Assembly: GCF_000725485.1 (NCBI RefSeq)
Contig: NZ_JOAG01000042.1
Coordinates: forward strand, 1-64,000
Origin: Nonomuraea candida
GTDB taxonomy: Bacteria; Actinomycetota; Actinomycetes; Streptosporangiales; Streptosporangiaceae
Direction: 5' to 3'
Length of the DNA stretch: 64,000 nucleotides
Below are positions 41,576-50,819 of this stretch, one piece after another (the first letter of the stretch is position 1; each line of letters begins with the position of its first letter). The notes below the pieces were generated by a model. The model had not been told where the DNA came from. It saw only the letters and a list, made by a program, of their open reading frames with translations, and made no database searches. The position numbers and the translations under genes are program-made.

Positions 41576-43770
41576 GCGGGCGATCCCGCGGAACGGCCGG
41601 CGGACCGGCCCGCGGACCCTGCCGAGTGAACGACGTGGCCGGCCCGGGCGTCGCCCGCGCGGTACCAGCCGAGCGAGCCCGTGAGCCGGCCGGCCAGCCG
41701 CGTGTCGCCCAGGCTCAGGGCCGCCTCCAGCGCGCCGCCGAGATTGGCGGTCTCGGCGTCCAGCCGCCGCAGCCAGCGGTGCCGCGCCGGCCCGCTCCGG
41801 TAGGCCTCGGCGCACTCGGCGAGCTGGGTGTAGTAGGTGGCGTACCAGCGCAGCACGCGCTCGTGCTCGCCGGCCTCGCGCAGCCGCTCCAGCGCGTACG
41901 CCGCCACCGACTCCGGCAACCGGTACCTGTCTCCCGCCCGCACCACCAGCGAGCGGTCCACCAGCCGGCTCAGCAGGTCCACCACCTCGCCCGGCTCGAT
42001 GTCCGGCCGGGCGGCGGGCTGGGCGGCGGGCTGGGCACCGGACTGGGCACCGGACTGGGCAACGGACTGCGCACCGGACCGGGCAACGGACTGGGCCTCG
42101 GCCGCCAGGTCGGCGTCGCCCGGCGGGCCGCCGGGGATCGGCATGGGCACCGCGCACACCCGTTCGGCGGCCTCCAGCGTGCAGCCGCCCGCCTGCACGG
42201 CCAGGCGGCGCAGCACGACGCGCTCCGGCTCGGTCAGCAGCTCCCAGCTCCAGTCGATCGTGGCCCGGAGCGTGCGCTGGTGCGCGGGGCCGGCCCGGCG
42301 GCCGGCCGACAGCAGGCGGAAGCGGTCGTCGAGCCGCTCTGCCAGGGCGCGCACGCCCAGGGACCGCACCCGGGCGGCGGCCAGCTCCAGCGCCAGCGGG
42401 ATGCCGTCGAGCCGGTGGCAGATCAGCTCGGCGGCCTCGGCGTCGCCGGGCGTCAGGGCGAAGCCCGGCGCGGCCTCGGCGGCGCGCGCGGCGAACAGCC
42501 GCACGGCGGCGCCGGGGTCCAGCGGCGGGACCTGGCGCACCACCTCGCCGGCGATCCCGAGCGGCTCCCTGCTGGTGGCGATGACGCGGGGCCCGGGGCC
42601 GGCGCGCAGCAGCAGCTCGGTCAGCTTGGCCACCGGCTCGACGACGTGCTCGCAGTTGTCGAGCACCAGCAGCGCCCGCCGGCCCCCGACGGCCGCGGCG
42701 ACGCGCTCGCCCGGGTCGGCCGGGCCGTCGGCGTGCAGCCCGAGCGCCGCCGCGACCGCCGCGGCCGCCTCGGACGGCGATCCCGCGGGCACGGCCGACA
42801 GCTCCACCAGATAGGCCCCGTCCGGGTATGAGCCGGCCAGCCGGCGGGCGGCCTCCAGCGCGAGCCGGCTCTTGCCCACGCCGCCGGCGCCGGTGAGCGT
42901 GACCAGCCGCGCCGCGCCGGCCAGCGCGACCACGTCGGCCAGCGCGTCGTCCCGGCCCACCAGGTCGGTGAGCGGCTCGGGCAGCCGGGCGGGCAGCGGC
43001 GCGGGGGTGCCCGGCGGGCGGCCCAGACCGGGGCGCTGCTCCAGGATCGCCTGGTGCAGGGCGACGATCTCGGGGCCCGGGTCGAGGCCCAGCTCGTCAC
43101 GCAGGCGCTCACGCAGGGCCCGGTAGACCTCCAGCGCCTCGGACTGCCGGCCGGAGCGGTAGAGCGCGCGCATGAGCAGGGCGTGGAAACGCTCCCGCGC
43201 GGGATGCTGCCCGGCCAGCTCGGCCAGCTCGCCGACCTGGGAGGCGTCCTGGCCCAGCGCGAGGCGCGCGTCGGCGTAGTCCTCCAGGGCGCTCAGCCGC
43301 AGCTCCTCCAGCCGGGCCGCGGCGGCGTGCACCAGCGGCTCGCCGGCGAAGTCGGCGAAGGCCGGCCCGCGCCACCACGACAGCGCCTCGGCCAGCAGCG
43401 CGGCGCGCTCGCCCGGCCCGGTCATGGCCCGGGAGCGCTCGACGGCCTCCTGGAAGCGGCGCGCGTCGGTGTCGCCATCGACAAGGTAGCCGGGCGGGCG
43501 GCTGACGACCAGCTCCCTGGCTCCCGGCTCGGCCTCGTCGAGCGCCCTGCGCAGTTGCGACACCCTGGCCCGCAGCGCGCCCAGCGGCCTGGCCGGCGGG
43601 CGCGGCCCCCACAGGTTGTCGATCAGCCGCTCGGCCGGCACGACCCGGCCCCGGTGGGCGAGCAGGCACGCCAGCAGCGCGCGCACCTTGAGCTCGGGCA
43701 CCCGCACGGCGCGGCCGTCGTGCGTGGCCACCTCCAGCGGGCCCAGTACGGCGAAGCGCATGAACCTCAC
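41572..43770 (-). CDS. AfsR/SARP-type regulator with NB-ARC ATPase, short C-terminus
   Basis: A 732-residue regulator. Residues 1-100: OmpR-like winged helix (FAVLGPLEVATHDGRAVRVPELKVRALLACLLAHRGRVV). 100-245: bacterial transcriptional activation (BTAD) domain. From about 290: NB-ARC with P-loop TGAGGVGKSRLALEAA, Walker B LLVLDNCEHVV and LPLALELAAARVRSLG. The C-terminal TPR array of typical family members (often near 1000 residues in total) is almost absent; the protein ends in a low-complexity AGRSAGRSAG tail. A repeat insertion (AQSVARSGAQSVAQSGAQ) lies near residue 590. It is divergent, 50 nt apart, from an MFS exporter, so it probably controls that gene. Confidence 0.85.
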   Translation of the reverse strand: MRFMRFAVLGPLEVATHDGRAVRVPELKVRALLACLLAHRGRVVPAERLIDNLWGPRPPARPLGALRARVSQLRRALDEAEPGARELVVSRPPGYLVDGDTDARRFQEAVERSRAMTGPGERAALLAEALSWWRGPAFADFAGEPLVHAAAARLEELRLSALEDYADARLALGQDASQVGELAELAGQHPARERFHALLMRALYRSGRQSEALEVYRALRERLRDELGLDPGPEIVALHQAILEQRPGLGRPPGTPAPLPARLPEPLTDLVGRDDALADVVALAGAARLVTLTGAGGVGKSRLALEAARRLAGSYPDGAYLVELSAVPAGSPSEAAAAVAAALGLHADGPADPGERVAAAVGGRRALLVLDNCEHVVEPVAKLTELLLRAGPGPRVIATSREPLGIAGEVVRQVPPLDPGAAVRLFAARAAEAAPGFALTPGDAEAAELICHRLDGIPLALELAAARVRSLGVRALAERLDDRFRLLSAGRRAGPAHQRTLRATIDWSWELLTEPERVVLRRLAVQAGGCTLEAAERVCAVPMPIPGGPPGDADLAAEAQSVARSGAQSVAQSGAQSGAQPAAQPAARPDIEPGEVVDLLSRLVDRSLVVRAGDRYRLPESVAAYALERLREAGEHERVLRWYATYYTQLAECAEAYRSGPARHRWLRRLDAETANLGGALEAALSLGDTRLAGRLTGSLGWYRAGDARAGHVVHSAGSAGRSAGRSAGSPA

Positions 43771-43820
43771 CCTAAGCAGTTCCGAACCGGACCCGAACGC
43801 CCGATCCGCAAGCTGATCGC

Positions 43821-45329
43821 ATGACCACTATCGCAACCCGTCCGGGCACCCGCGCGTGGCTGGGGCTGTCGGTGCTCTGCCTGGGCACGCTCCTGCTCGC
43901 GGTGGACAACACGGTCCTGCTGCTGGCGCTGCCCCATCTGGCCGCCGACCTGGATCCCAGCAGCACGGAGCTGCTGTGGATCACCGACGTGTACGGCTTC
44001 ATGATCGCCGGTTTCATCATCACCATGGGCTCGCTCGGCGACCGCATCGGCCGGCGCCGGCTGCTGGTGATCGGCGCCGCGGCCTTCGCCGCCTCCTCCG
44101 TCGTGGCCGCCTACGCCGGCACGACGGAGATCCTGATCGCCGCCCGGGTGCTGCTCGGCCTGTCCGCCGCCGCGATGGGGCCGTCCGCCCTCGCGCTGGT
44201 GGCCGGGCTGTTCCCCGACGGCAGGCGGCGGGCCATGGCCATCGGCGTGTTCACCGCCTGCTTCATGGGAGGGGGCGCGGCCGGGCCCGTGATCGGCGGA
44301 GCCCTGCTGGAGAGCTTCTGGTGGGGGTCGGTGTTCCTCATGGGGGTGCCGGTCATGGTCCTGGTCGTGGCCGGCGGGCTGTTCCTGCTGCCGAAGTCCG
44401 AGGCGACCGGCGGCCACGCCCGGCTCGACCCGGCCAGCGTGGCCATGTCGCTGGCGGCGATCCTGCCGGCGGTCTACGGGCTGAAGGAGCTGGCCGGCGA
44501 CCCCGCGCGGGCCGACGCGTACGTGGCGCTCGCCGCCGGCCTGGCCTTCGGCGCGGCGTTCGCCCGGCGGCAGCGCCGGCTCGCGGAGCCGCTGGTGGAC
44601 CTGCGCCTGTTCGGCGACCGCACGTTCACCGCGGCCCTGCTGATCCTGGCGGCGGTCATGGTGGTGCAGGGCGGCATCTACCTCTTCGTGAGCCAGCACA
44701 TGCAGCTCGTCGAGGGGCTCTCGCCGCTGGCCGCGGGCCTGTGGATGGCGGTCCCGGCCCTCGGCCTGGTGGCCGGCTCCCTCGCCGCCCCCGCCCTCGC
44801 CGGGACGGTCCGCCCCGGTCTGGTCGTCGGGGCGGGGCTGCTGGTGGCGGTGGCCGGGTTCGCCGTGGTCGCGGTGGCCGACGGGGTGGGGGCACTGGTC
44901 GCCGGCGTCACGGTGGCGTGCCTGGGCATGGCGCCGGTGGGCGCCCTGGGCCTCGGCCTCATCGTCGGGGCCGCGCCGCCGGAGCGGGCCGGGTCGGCCT
45001 CGGCGATGGCGGAGAGCGGCGGCGAGCTGGGCATCGCGCTCGGCATCGCGCTGCTCGGCAGCCTCGGCACCGCCGTCTACGGCCGCTCCGTCACCTCCCC
45101 GGAGGCGGGCGGCTCGCTGAACGAGGCGCTCGACGCCGCCGCGGGCCTGCCGTCCGGCGCGGCGGCGGCGCTGGTGTCGGAGGCGCGGGCGGCGTTCGCC
45201 CAGGGACTGCTCGCGGTCACCGTGGTCTGCGGGGTGCTGGTGCTCGGCCTGGCCGTGCTCTCCATGACGCTGCTGCGGCACCTGCGCCCGGTCGGCGAGG
45301 AAAGCCGGTCACCGGCGCCTCCGGCCTGA
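43821..45329 (+). CDS. MFS drug/metabolite exporter (EmrB/QacA, 14 TM type)
   Basis: A 502-residue membrane protein of the DHA2 family, with about 14 hydrophobic segments. Motif C-like LLLAVDNTVLLLALPHL in TM1, motif A LGDRIGRRRLLVIGA after TM2, and the TM4-5 region MGPSALALVAGLFPDGRRRAMAIG. These pumps expel drugs or antibiotics with protons. It is divergent from the AfsR-like regulator, which suggests induction by that protein. The stop codon context CCTGATGGCG is duplicated 23 nt further on. Confidence 0.9.
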   Translation: MTTIATRPGTRAWLGLSVLCLGTLLLAVDNTVLLLALPHLAADLDPSSTELLWITDVYGFMIAGFIITMGSLGDRIGRRRLLVIGAAAFAASSVVAAYAGTTEILIAARVLLGLSAAAMGPSALALVAGLFPDGRRRAMAIGVFTACFMGGGAAGPVIGGALLESFWWGSVFLMGVPVMVLVVAGGLFLLPKSEATGGHARLDPASVAMSLAAILPAVYGLKELAGDPARADAYVALAAGLAFGAAFARRQRRLAEPLVDLRLFGDRTFTAALLILAAVMVVQGGIYLFVSQHMQLVEGLSPLAAGLWMAVPALGLVAGSLAAPALAGTVRPGLVVGAGLLVAVAGFAVVAVADGVGALVAGVTVACLGMAPVGALGLGLIVGAAPPERAGSASAMAESGGELGIALGIALLGSLGTAVYGRSVTSPEAGGSLNEALDAAAGLPSGAAAALVSEARAAFAQGLLAVTVVCGVLVLGLAVLSMTLLRHLRPVGEESRSPAPPA

Positions 45330-45538
45330 TGGCGGGGCCGGGGCCGGCCTGATGGCGCGCCGGGCCCGGCCGACCGGAGGGGGCGCGGTCGGCCGGCGCC
45401 GGGGCGCGGTGCACTGGAGCGCGGTGCGGTTGGGCGCGGTGCACTGGGGCGCGGTGTACTGGGGCGCGGTGCACTGGAGCGCGGTGTACTGGGGCGCGGT
45501 GTACTGGGGCGCGGTGTACCGAGGGCCGGACCGCGGGC
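45321..45538. repeat. Repeat region between MFS and ABC permease genes
   Basis: The MFS stop region GGCCTGATGGCG occurs twice (TGA at 45327 and 45350). Then nine units of 15 nt, consensus GCGCGGTGYACTGGG, fill 45404-45538 and end 4 nt from the stop codon of the leftward ABC permease. Nothing else is seen in this interval. Confidence 0.8.
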
Positions 45539-45542
45539 GGGG

Positions 45543-46361
45543 TCAGCCCTTGACCGCGCCCGCCGTCATCCCGGTGCCGACGCTGCGCTGCAGGAAGAGG
45601 AAGAGCAGCAGGACCGGCAGGGCGAACAGGCTGGCGGCGGCCATCGTGGCGCCCCAGTCCGTGCCGAACACGTCCCTGAACGACGACAACCACACCGGCA
45701 GCGTGCGCTTGTCCTGGTCTTTGATGATCAGCACGTTGACGAAGGCGAACTCGTTCCAGGCCGTGATGAAGCCGAACAGCGAGGTGGCCATCAGCCCCGG
45801 CGCCAGCAGCGGGAAGACCACCCGCCGGAAGGCCGCCGGCCGGCTGCAGCCGTCCACCTGCGCCGCCTCCTCCAGTTCCAGGGGGATGGCCGCCAGGAAG
45901 CCGCGCAGCGTCACGATCGTGAACGGCAGCGTGATCATGAAGTACACGCCGGTCAGCATGGCCAGCGAGTCCAGCAGGTCGGTGTCGCGGGCGATGATGA
46001 AGACCGGCACCAGCAGCGCCTCCCACGGCGCCATCTGCGCCGCGAACACCGCCACCACGAACGCGCCCCTCCCCCGCCACCGCATCCTGGACACCGCGAA
46101 CGCCGCCAGCAGCGCCACCACCAGCGCGATCAGCACCGCCGCCGCGGTGACGAGCAGGCTGTTGCGCCAGTAGGTCCAAAAGCCCGGCGCGTTCACGGCG
46201 GTGATGAAGTGGTCGAGCGTGGGCGCGGTGGGCCAGAACGTCGGGGTGTCGGCCTGGATGTCCCGGGTCGGCTTGAACGCGGTCAGGAACATCCAGTAGA
46301 CCGGGAAGATCGTCACCGCGAAGACCACCACGGCCGCCGCGTTGAGCAGGAGTCTCTTCAT
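45543..46361 (-). CDS. Carbohydrate ABC transporter permease, MalG-type (locus 2)
   Basis: A 272-residue permease with six membrane segments and EAA loop EAAQVDGCSRPAAFRRVVFP. It resembles DasC of the chitobiose transporter DasABC. The ATG at 46361 overlaps the TGA of the preceding permease (TGATG). It is the last gene of its operon; no ATPase follows, so a shared ATPase is presumed. Confidence 0.8.
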   Translation of the reverse strand: MKRLLLNAAAVVVFAVTIFPVYWMFLTAFKPTRDIQADTPTFWPTAPTLDHFITAVNAPGFWTYWRNSLLVTAAAVLIALVVALLAAFAVSRMRWRGRGAFVVAVFAAQMAPWEALLVPVFIIARDTDLLDSLAMLTGVYFMITLPFTIVTLRGFLAAIPLELEEAAQVDGCSRPAAFRRVVFPLLAPGLMATSLFGFITAWNEFAFVNVLIIKDQDKRTLPVWLSSFRDVFGTDWGATMAAASLFALPVLLLFLFLQRSVGTGMTAGAVKG

Positions 46362-47245
46362 CACGTACGCACCATCCGGCGCAGGTTGCTGATCAGGGCG
46401 ACGGCCAGGATGACGACCGTGAGCATGGCCACGGCCGAGCCGAGGTCGTAGCGGTGCAGCACGCGGGCGATCTTGAACGCGTACACCGGCAGGGTGGTCG
46501 TGGCGTCGTCGGGGCCGCCCTGGCTGAGCACCCAGATCTGCGGGAAGCACTTGGCCACCCAGATCACCTCCAGCGAGGCGACCAGCGCGAAGAGCTGCCG
46601 GAGCATGGGGAAGGTGACCTTGGTGAAGACCTGCCGGCCGGTGCCGCCGTCGATCCTGGCCGACTCGAACAGCTCCACCGGGATCGTGGTCAGCCCGGCG
46701 TACAGGGTGAGCGCGGCGAACGGGACCGACTGCCACACGACCAGGACCACCAGCACGGCGAACGTCGCCGTGCCGTCGGCGAACCACGTGTAGCCCCGGA
46801 AGGAGTCGAGGCCGAGCGTGACCAGCAGCCAGTTGACCACGCCCAGCTCCGACTGGAACAACCACTGGAAGACGGTGGTGGCGGCGATGATCGGCGTCGC
46901 CCAGGCCAGCGCGAGCGCGCTCATCAGCGCCAGCCGCAGGCCGCGGCGCAGGCGGGGCAGCATGAGGGCGACGCCGGTGCCCAGGACCACGATGAGCACC
47001 ACGTTGATCACGGTCCACACCAGCGTGCGCAGCAGCACCTGCCAGAACTCGGCGCCGGACAGCAGCTCGGCGTAGTTCTCCAGGCCCGCGAAGGCCGCCC
47101 CGCCCCTGATCAGCTCTCCCATGCGGAAGTGCTGGAAGGAGATCACCGCCGCCTTGAGCAGCGGATAGAGCAGGAGGAAGGCCCCGCCCGCCACCGTGGG
47201 CGCGATGAGCAGGTAGGGCCAGAGCGAGCGGCTCCTCGTGCGCAT
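46361..47245 (-). CDS. Carbohydrate ABC transporter permease, MalF-type (locus 2)
   Basis: A 294-residue DasB-like permease: first segment LWPYLLIAPTVAGGAFLLLYPLL, five further ones, and EAA loop ESARIDGGTGRQVFTKVTFP. It starts at the last base of the binding-protein gene (47245), so translation is coupled. Confidence 0.8.
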   Translation of the reverse strand: MRTRSRSLWPYLLIAPTVAGGAFLLLYPLLKAAVISFQHFRMGELIRGGAAFAGLENYAELLSGAEFWQVLLRTLVWTVINVVLIVVLGTGVALMLPRLRRGLRLALMSALALAWATPIIAATTVFQWLFQSELGVVNWLLVTLGLDSFRGYTWFADGTATFAVLVVLVVWQSVPFAALTLYAGLTTIPVELFESARIDGGTGRQVFTKVTFPMLRQLFALVASLEVIWVAKCFPQIWVLSQGGPDDATTTLPVYAFKIARVLHRYDLGSAVAMLTVVILAVALISNLRRMVRT

Positions 47246-48489
47246 CAGGATCCGCTGTTCAGGGTCGTGGTGATCGCCTCCGAGACCTTCTTCGCCTCCG
47301 CCGCGGGGTCGCCGCCGGTGAGCACGGCCGTCATGTACTGCTTGATCACGGAGGTGGCCTCGACGGCGGCCCAGTTGGGGGTGTTCGGGGTGGCCCGGCC
47401 GTGGGCCGCGCCCTTGGCCATGGCCGCGGTGCCCTCGTCGCCCGACAGCACGCCGGCCAGCGACGTGCGGTTGGGCACGAAGCTCATGGCCTTGGCCAGC
47501 TCGGTCTGGAACTGCTCGCCCGCCAGCGCCTTGACCAGCTCGTACGCCTCCTCCTGGCGCTGCGAGGCGGCCGGGATGATCAGGTCGGAGCCGCCGGTGA
47601 AGACCGCGCCCGGCTTGTCGGCCGTCTTGCCCGGGATGGGGAAGAAGCCCAGCTTGTCCTTGAGCTTCGGGTCCACCTCCAGGACGCGGGCGGCGATGCC
47701 GGGGACGGCGATGATCTGGGCGACCTTGCCCTGCGCGAACACCTCGTGCTGGGGCGGGTTGGCCTCGTCGGCGTCCTTGGGGCCCTTGCCGAGGGCCTGG
47801 AGCCGCCGGTAGAAGTCCATGCCGGCCAGGGCCTGGGGCGTGTCGAGCGCGCCCTTCCAGCCCCCGCCCTCCTGGACGGCCAGGTCGCCGCCCTCGTCCC
47901 AGATGAAGCCGGCCAGGGCGTACCAGGTCTGGCCGGTCAGGTAGATGCCCTGGTTACCGCCCTGGTTGAGCTTTTCGGTGATCTCCAGCCATTCGTCGCG
48001 GGTCTTGGGGGGCTCCTTGACGCCGGCCTCGGCGAACAGGTCCTTGTTGTAGACGACGACGCGGTTGGCGGCGTACCACGGGATGCCGTACTGCTTGCCG
48101 TCGATCCTGCCCGGCTGGGCCAGGCCCGGTAGCCAGTCCTCGCCCTTCAGCTCGGCCACCTTGGCGCTCAGGTCGGTCACGCCGCCGCTGGCCGAGTACT
48201 GCGCGACCTGGGTGTTGCCCACCTCGATCACGTCGGGGGCGTCGGTGCTGGCCAGGGCCGCGGTGACGCGCTCGCCGATGCCGTCCCACGCCTGGATCTG
48301 GATGTCGAGGTCGATACCCCGGTGCGCCGCCTCGTACTCGGTCTCGAACTTCTTCAGCAGGTCCTGGGTGACGCTGCCGTCCATGATCCAGACGGTCAGC
48401 TCCGCGGGGGCCGCGGCCTTCGGCTCCTCGGCCGTGCCGCACGCGCCGAGCGCGAACACGGCCGCCAGGGCCAGGATGCGGTGTCTCAT
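47245..48489 (-). CDS. Sugar-binding lipoprotein of an ABC transporter, DasA-like (locus 2)
   Basis: A 414-residue solute-binding protein with a lipoprotein signal (MRHRILALAAVFALGACG, lipidated Cys 17). Features of the DasA/oligosaccharide group: VWIMDGSVTQDLLKKFETEYEA, PDVIEVGNTQVAQYSASGGVTDLS, IPWYAANRVVVYNKDLF and FTGGSDLIIPAASQ. The ATG at 48489 has AAGGA 5 nt upstream and is preferred over GTG 48504. A strong hairpin separates it from the secreted CBM/GH16-type gene upstream. Substrate by context: chitobiose or another amino-sugar oligomer. Confidence 0.8.
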   Translation of the reverse strand: MRHRILALAAVFALGACGTAEEPKAAAPAELTVWIMDGSVTQDLLKKFETEYEAAHRGIDLDIQIQAWDGIGERVTAALASTDAPDVIEVGNTQVAQYSASGGVTDLSAKVAELKGEDWLPGLAQPGRIDGKQYGIPWYAANRVVVYNKDLFAEAGVKEPPKTRDEWLEITEKLNQGGNQGIYLTGQTWYALAGFIWDEGGDLAVQEGGGWKGALDTPQALAGMDFYRRLQALGKGPKDADEANPPQHEVFAQGKVAQIIAVPGIAARVLEVDPKLKDKLGFFPIPGKTADKPGAVFTGGSDLIIPAASQRQEEAYELVKALAGEQFQTELAKAMSFVPNRTSLAGVLSGDEGTAAMAKGAAHGRATPNTPNWAAVEATSVIKQYMTAVLTGGDPAAEAKKVSEAITTTLNSGS

Positions 48490-48512
48490 GGCGTTCCTTC
48501 TCACGGGGGGTG

Positions 48513-48546
48513 CCCGCGCCCGGCCTCATACGCGGCCGGGCGCGGG
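48513..48546. terminator. Strong hairpin between the secreted enzyme and the ABC operon
   Basis: A perfect 13-bp stem (CCCGCGCCCGGCC at 48513-48525, GGCCGGGCGCGGG at 48534-48546) with an 8-nt loop. It lies 9 nt after the stop of the secreted enzyme gene and 24 nt before the binding-protein gene, and could end the former's transcript or stabilise processed ends. Confidence 0.7.
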
Positions 48547-48554
48547 GGGTTTCG

Positions 48555-49907
48555 TCACGGGCTGGGGACGGTGTCCTTGAAGGCGGTGCCGGCGGCGCGC
48601 AGCGCGGCGACGCGGGTCAGCACGTCGGCGGGGGCGACGACCTCGTTCTTGCTGTGGTAGAGGTAGTCGACCTGCTGCCGGTACGTACGCGTCCCCGTGG
48701 CCCCCTGCAGATCGATGAACCACTGGTTGAACATGATCCACATCGGGGTCTCGGGATAGTAGATGTCACCGTGGTCGGCGAACAGGCGGCCGTCCACGTA
48801 ATACTTGATCCGGCCGCCCGCGACCTGGATGACCAGGTCGTGCCAGCCGGCGAAGCTCGTGCGCTCGGCGGTGTGGGTGTTGACGGCCTGCCAGGGGTCG
48901 CCCTGGTAAGTCTCCCAGCTCGTGGCGTAGAGGATGTTGGACGGCTCGCCCCAGCCGCCGTTCGGCAGATACTCGAAGTCGAGCTCGCCGTAGTCGGGGT
49001 CCAGGTTGTAGCGCAGCGGGGTGATGGTGAAGAACGTCTGCACCACGTGCTCACCGTCGGGGCCGCTGGTGGGGGCGTCGCTGAAGCGCACGCGGGCGGC
49101 GTAGGTGCCCTCGCGGAACTTGCGGCTCGTGGTGGACAGCTCGGTCTGCACGGTGCCGGCGGCGGTGCCGTTGGTCGAGGAGTCGAGCGTCAGCAGGCCG
49201 CCGGGGAACGACACGCCCGAGGGCGACCAGGTCGCGCCGGGCACGCCGGGCCCTCCCGCGCTGGAGCGCACCGTCCAGCCGCGCTGGGCGAGCCGCGGGT
49301 CGTTGGAGGCGGAGTAGGTGAAGTCGTCGAACAGCTCGCCGGAGCCGCCGGGCGGGCCGGTCGGCGTGGGGTCGGGGTCGGGCTCGGAGCCGGTGGGCTT
49401 GCCCCAGGCGAGCTGGCCGTTCACGTAGACGGCGATCCTGTCCCAGTCGGCGTAGGAGGTGCCGGGGCCGTAGGAGTAGTCGTCGCCCTGGTTGAACGTC
49501 TGCCAGTCGGCGCGGTAGAAGCGCAGCTGCATGTCGCCGGTGTTCTGGCCGGGGGCCAGGCTTCCCGAGGTGAAGCCCACCTCCAGGTACTGCTTGCCGC
49601 CCTCCTGCGGGGCGAAGCGCCCGGTGATCGTGGCGCAGCCGGCCACGGCCCAGGAGCAGGCGAAGCGGTAGGTCTCGGCGCCGGTCAGGTAGTAGCGGAT
49701 CTTGACCTGGCCGAGCGGGACCGTGGTGGTGCCGTCGTTGAACAGGCGCAGCCAGGGCTCGGCCTGGGCGGTGCTGGCGCCGGGCGCGCTGGTGCGGTAC
49801 TGGAGGCGGACGGCCTGGGCGGCGCTCGCGGGAGCGACCAGGGAGACCGCGATCAGGATGGCGGGGATGGCCAAGGAGAGAAACAGTTTTCCGAAATTTC
49901 GGGACAT
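48555..49907 (-). CDS. Secreted CBM3-GH16-type glycosidase-like protein
   Basis: A 450-residue exported protein. Signal peptide 1-30 (SLAIPAILIAVSLVAPASA). Residues about 31-170 match a family 3 carbohydrate-binding module: VRLQYRTSAPGASTAQAEPWLRLFNDG, VKIRYYLTGAET and DWDRIAVYVNGQLAWG. A Pro/Thr/Asp-rich linker (EPDPDPTPTGPPGG) leads to a concanavalin-like domain at about 195-430 with the GH16 active-site motif E-x-D-x-E in YGELDFEYLPNGG. GH16 enzymes cut or transfer beta-glucans; some act on chitin. Its placement between RpiR/SIS and the DasA-like transporter suggests that it makes the imported oligosaccharide. A perfect palindrome CCGAAATTTCGG lies in codons 2-6. Confidence 0.75.
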   Translation of the reverse strand: MSRNFGKLFLSLAIPAILIAVSLVAPASAAQAVRLQYRTSAPGASTAQAEPWLRLFNDGTTTVPLGQVKIRYYLTGAETYRFACSWAVAGCATITGRFAPQEGGKQYLEVGFTSGSLAPGQNTGDMQLRFYRADWQTFNQGDDYSYGPGTSYADWDRIAVYVNGQLAWGKPTGSEPDPDPTPTGPPGGSGELFDDFTYSASNDPRLAQRGWTVRSSAGGPGVPGATWSPSGVSFPGGLLTLDSSTNGTAAGTVQTELSTTSRKFREGTYAARVRFSDAPTSGPDGEHVVQTFFTITPLRYNLDPDYGELDFEYLPNGGWGEPSNILYATSWETYQGDPWQAVNTHTAERTSFAGWHDLVIQVAGGRIKYYVDGRLFADHGDIYYPETPMWIMFNQWFIDLQGATGTRTYRQQVDYLYHSKNEVVAPADVLTRVAALRAAGTAFKDTVPSP

Positions 49908-50072
49908 GGGCGGGGTTCTCCTTGCGGGTTGTGCGGGCCCCCGAATGTGTGCATGCCGAAGAGACGGGTGGTGCGGATCGACAGGTTGTGCGGGCCGACG
50001 GGTCGTGCGGCCGGCCGGTCGTGCGGGTCGAGGCGGAGCCGGGGTGGGGTCGCGGGGTGGGGTCGCGGGCGG

Positions 50073-50819
50073 TCAGGCGCCGCGGCGGATGCGGCCCGCG
50101 TAGAGCGCCTCCAGGCGGAGGTTGTGCGCGTCGCCCTCCGGGACGTTGGCCGAGAGGTAGACGGGCGGCACCTCCCCGGCTTCGAGCAGGGCGGCCACCG
50201 TCCGGGTGACCACGAGCTGGGCCAGCAGGGCGGAGGTGATCGTGGAGACGGAGCCGGTCGCGCCTCCGTCGGGCAGGGACAGGACCGAGTCGCCGTACGG
50301 GGCGCGGTTGTCCAGGACGACGTCGGCCAGGTCGGCCAGCTTGCGTCCCGAGGGGTGGCGGGAGGCGACGGCATCGCCGTGGGCGCGGGAGGTGATCGCG
50401 ATCAGGTCGTGACCGCGCTCCTTGACGAGGGTGGCGAGCTCGACGACCACGCCGTTCACGCCGGAGTTGGAGATGATGACGAACAGGTCGTGCGGCTGGA
50501 CGGGGGCCAGGTCGAGGATGGTGCGGGCGATGGCGGGGTCGCGTTCGAGGTCGTAGCGGTCGAGCTCGGAGCGGGGCGCGTCGCCGTACAGGACGATGTC
50601 GCGCAGGGCCAGGCGGTTGGTGGGGACGAACCCGCCGGCCCGGCCGGCGATCTCCATCGCGACCGCCTCGGAGTGGCCCGAGCCGAACGCCTGGATGACG
50701 CCGCCGCCGGTGAGCGCCTTGGTGAACAGGTCGGCGGCGCGGTCGATCTCGGGGTCTTCCGGGATCGTCCGTACGAGGTGGGTGATGTGGTCGACGTATT
50801 GCTGCGGATCAATCCTCAT
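50073..50819 (-). CDS. SIS-domain sugar isomerase-like protein (copy 2)
   Basis: A 248-residue paralogue of the SIS protein at 38420: IQAFGSGHSEAVAMEIAGRAGG, FVIISNSGVNGVVVELATLV and ASRHPSGRKLADLADVVLDNRAPYG are nearly identical between the copies. The ATG at 50819 overlaps the RpiR stop (ATGA). A gap of 165 nt with GTGCGGG-type repeats separates it from the secreted enzyme gene downstream. Reaction unknown; likely acts on an amino-sugar phosphate. Confidence 0.8.
   Translation of the reverse strand: MRIDPQQYVDHITHLVRTIPEDPEIDRAADLFTKALTGGGVIQAFGSGHSEAVAMEIAGRAGGFVPTNRLALRDIVLYGDAPRSELDRYDLERDPAIARTILDLAPVQPHDLFVIISNSGVNGVVVELATLVKERGHDLIAITSRAHGDAVASRHPSGRKLADLADVVLDNRAPYGDSVLSLPDGGATGSVSTITSALLAQLVVTRTVAALLEAGEVPPVYLSANVPEGDAHNLRLEALYAGRIRRGA

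Noticed and set aside
45404..45538. CRISPR-like array
   Set aside because: The nine 15-nt units are directly adjacent without spacers, so this is a simple tandem repeat.
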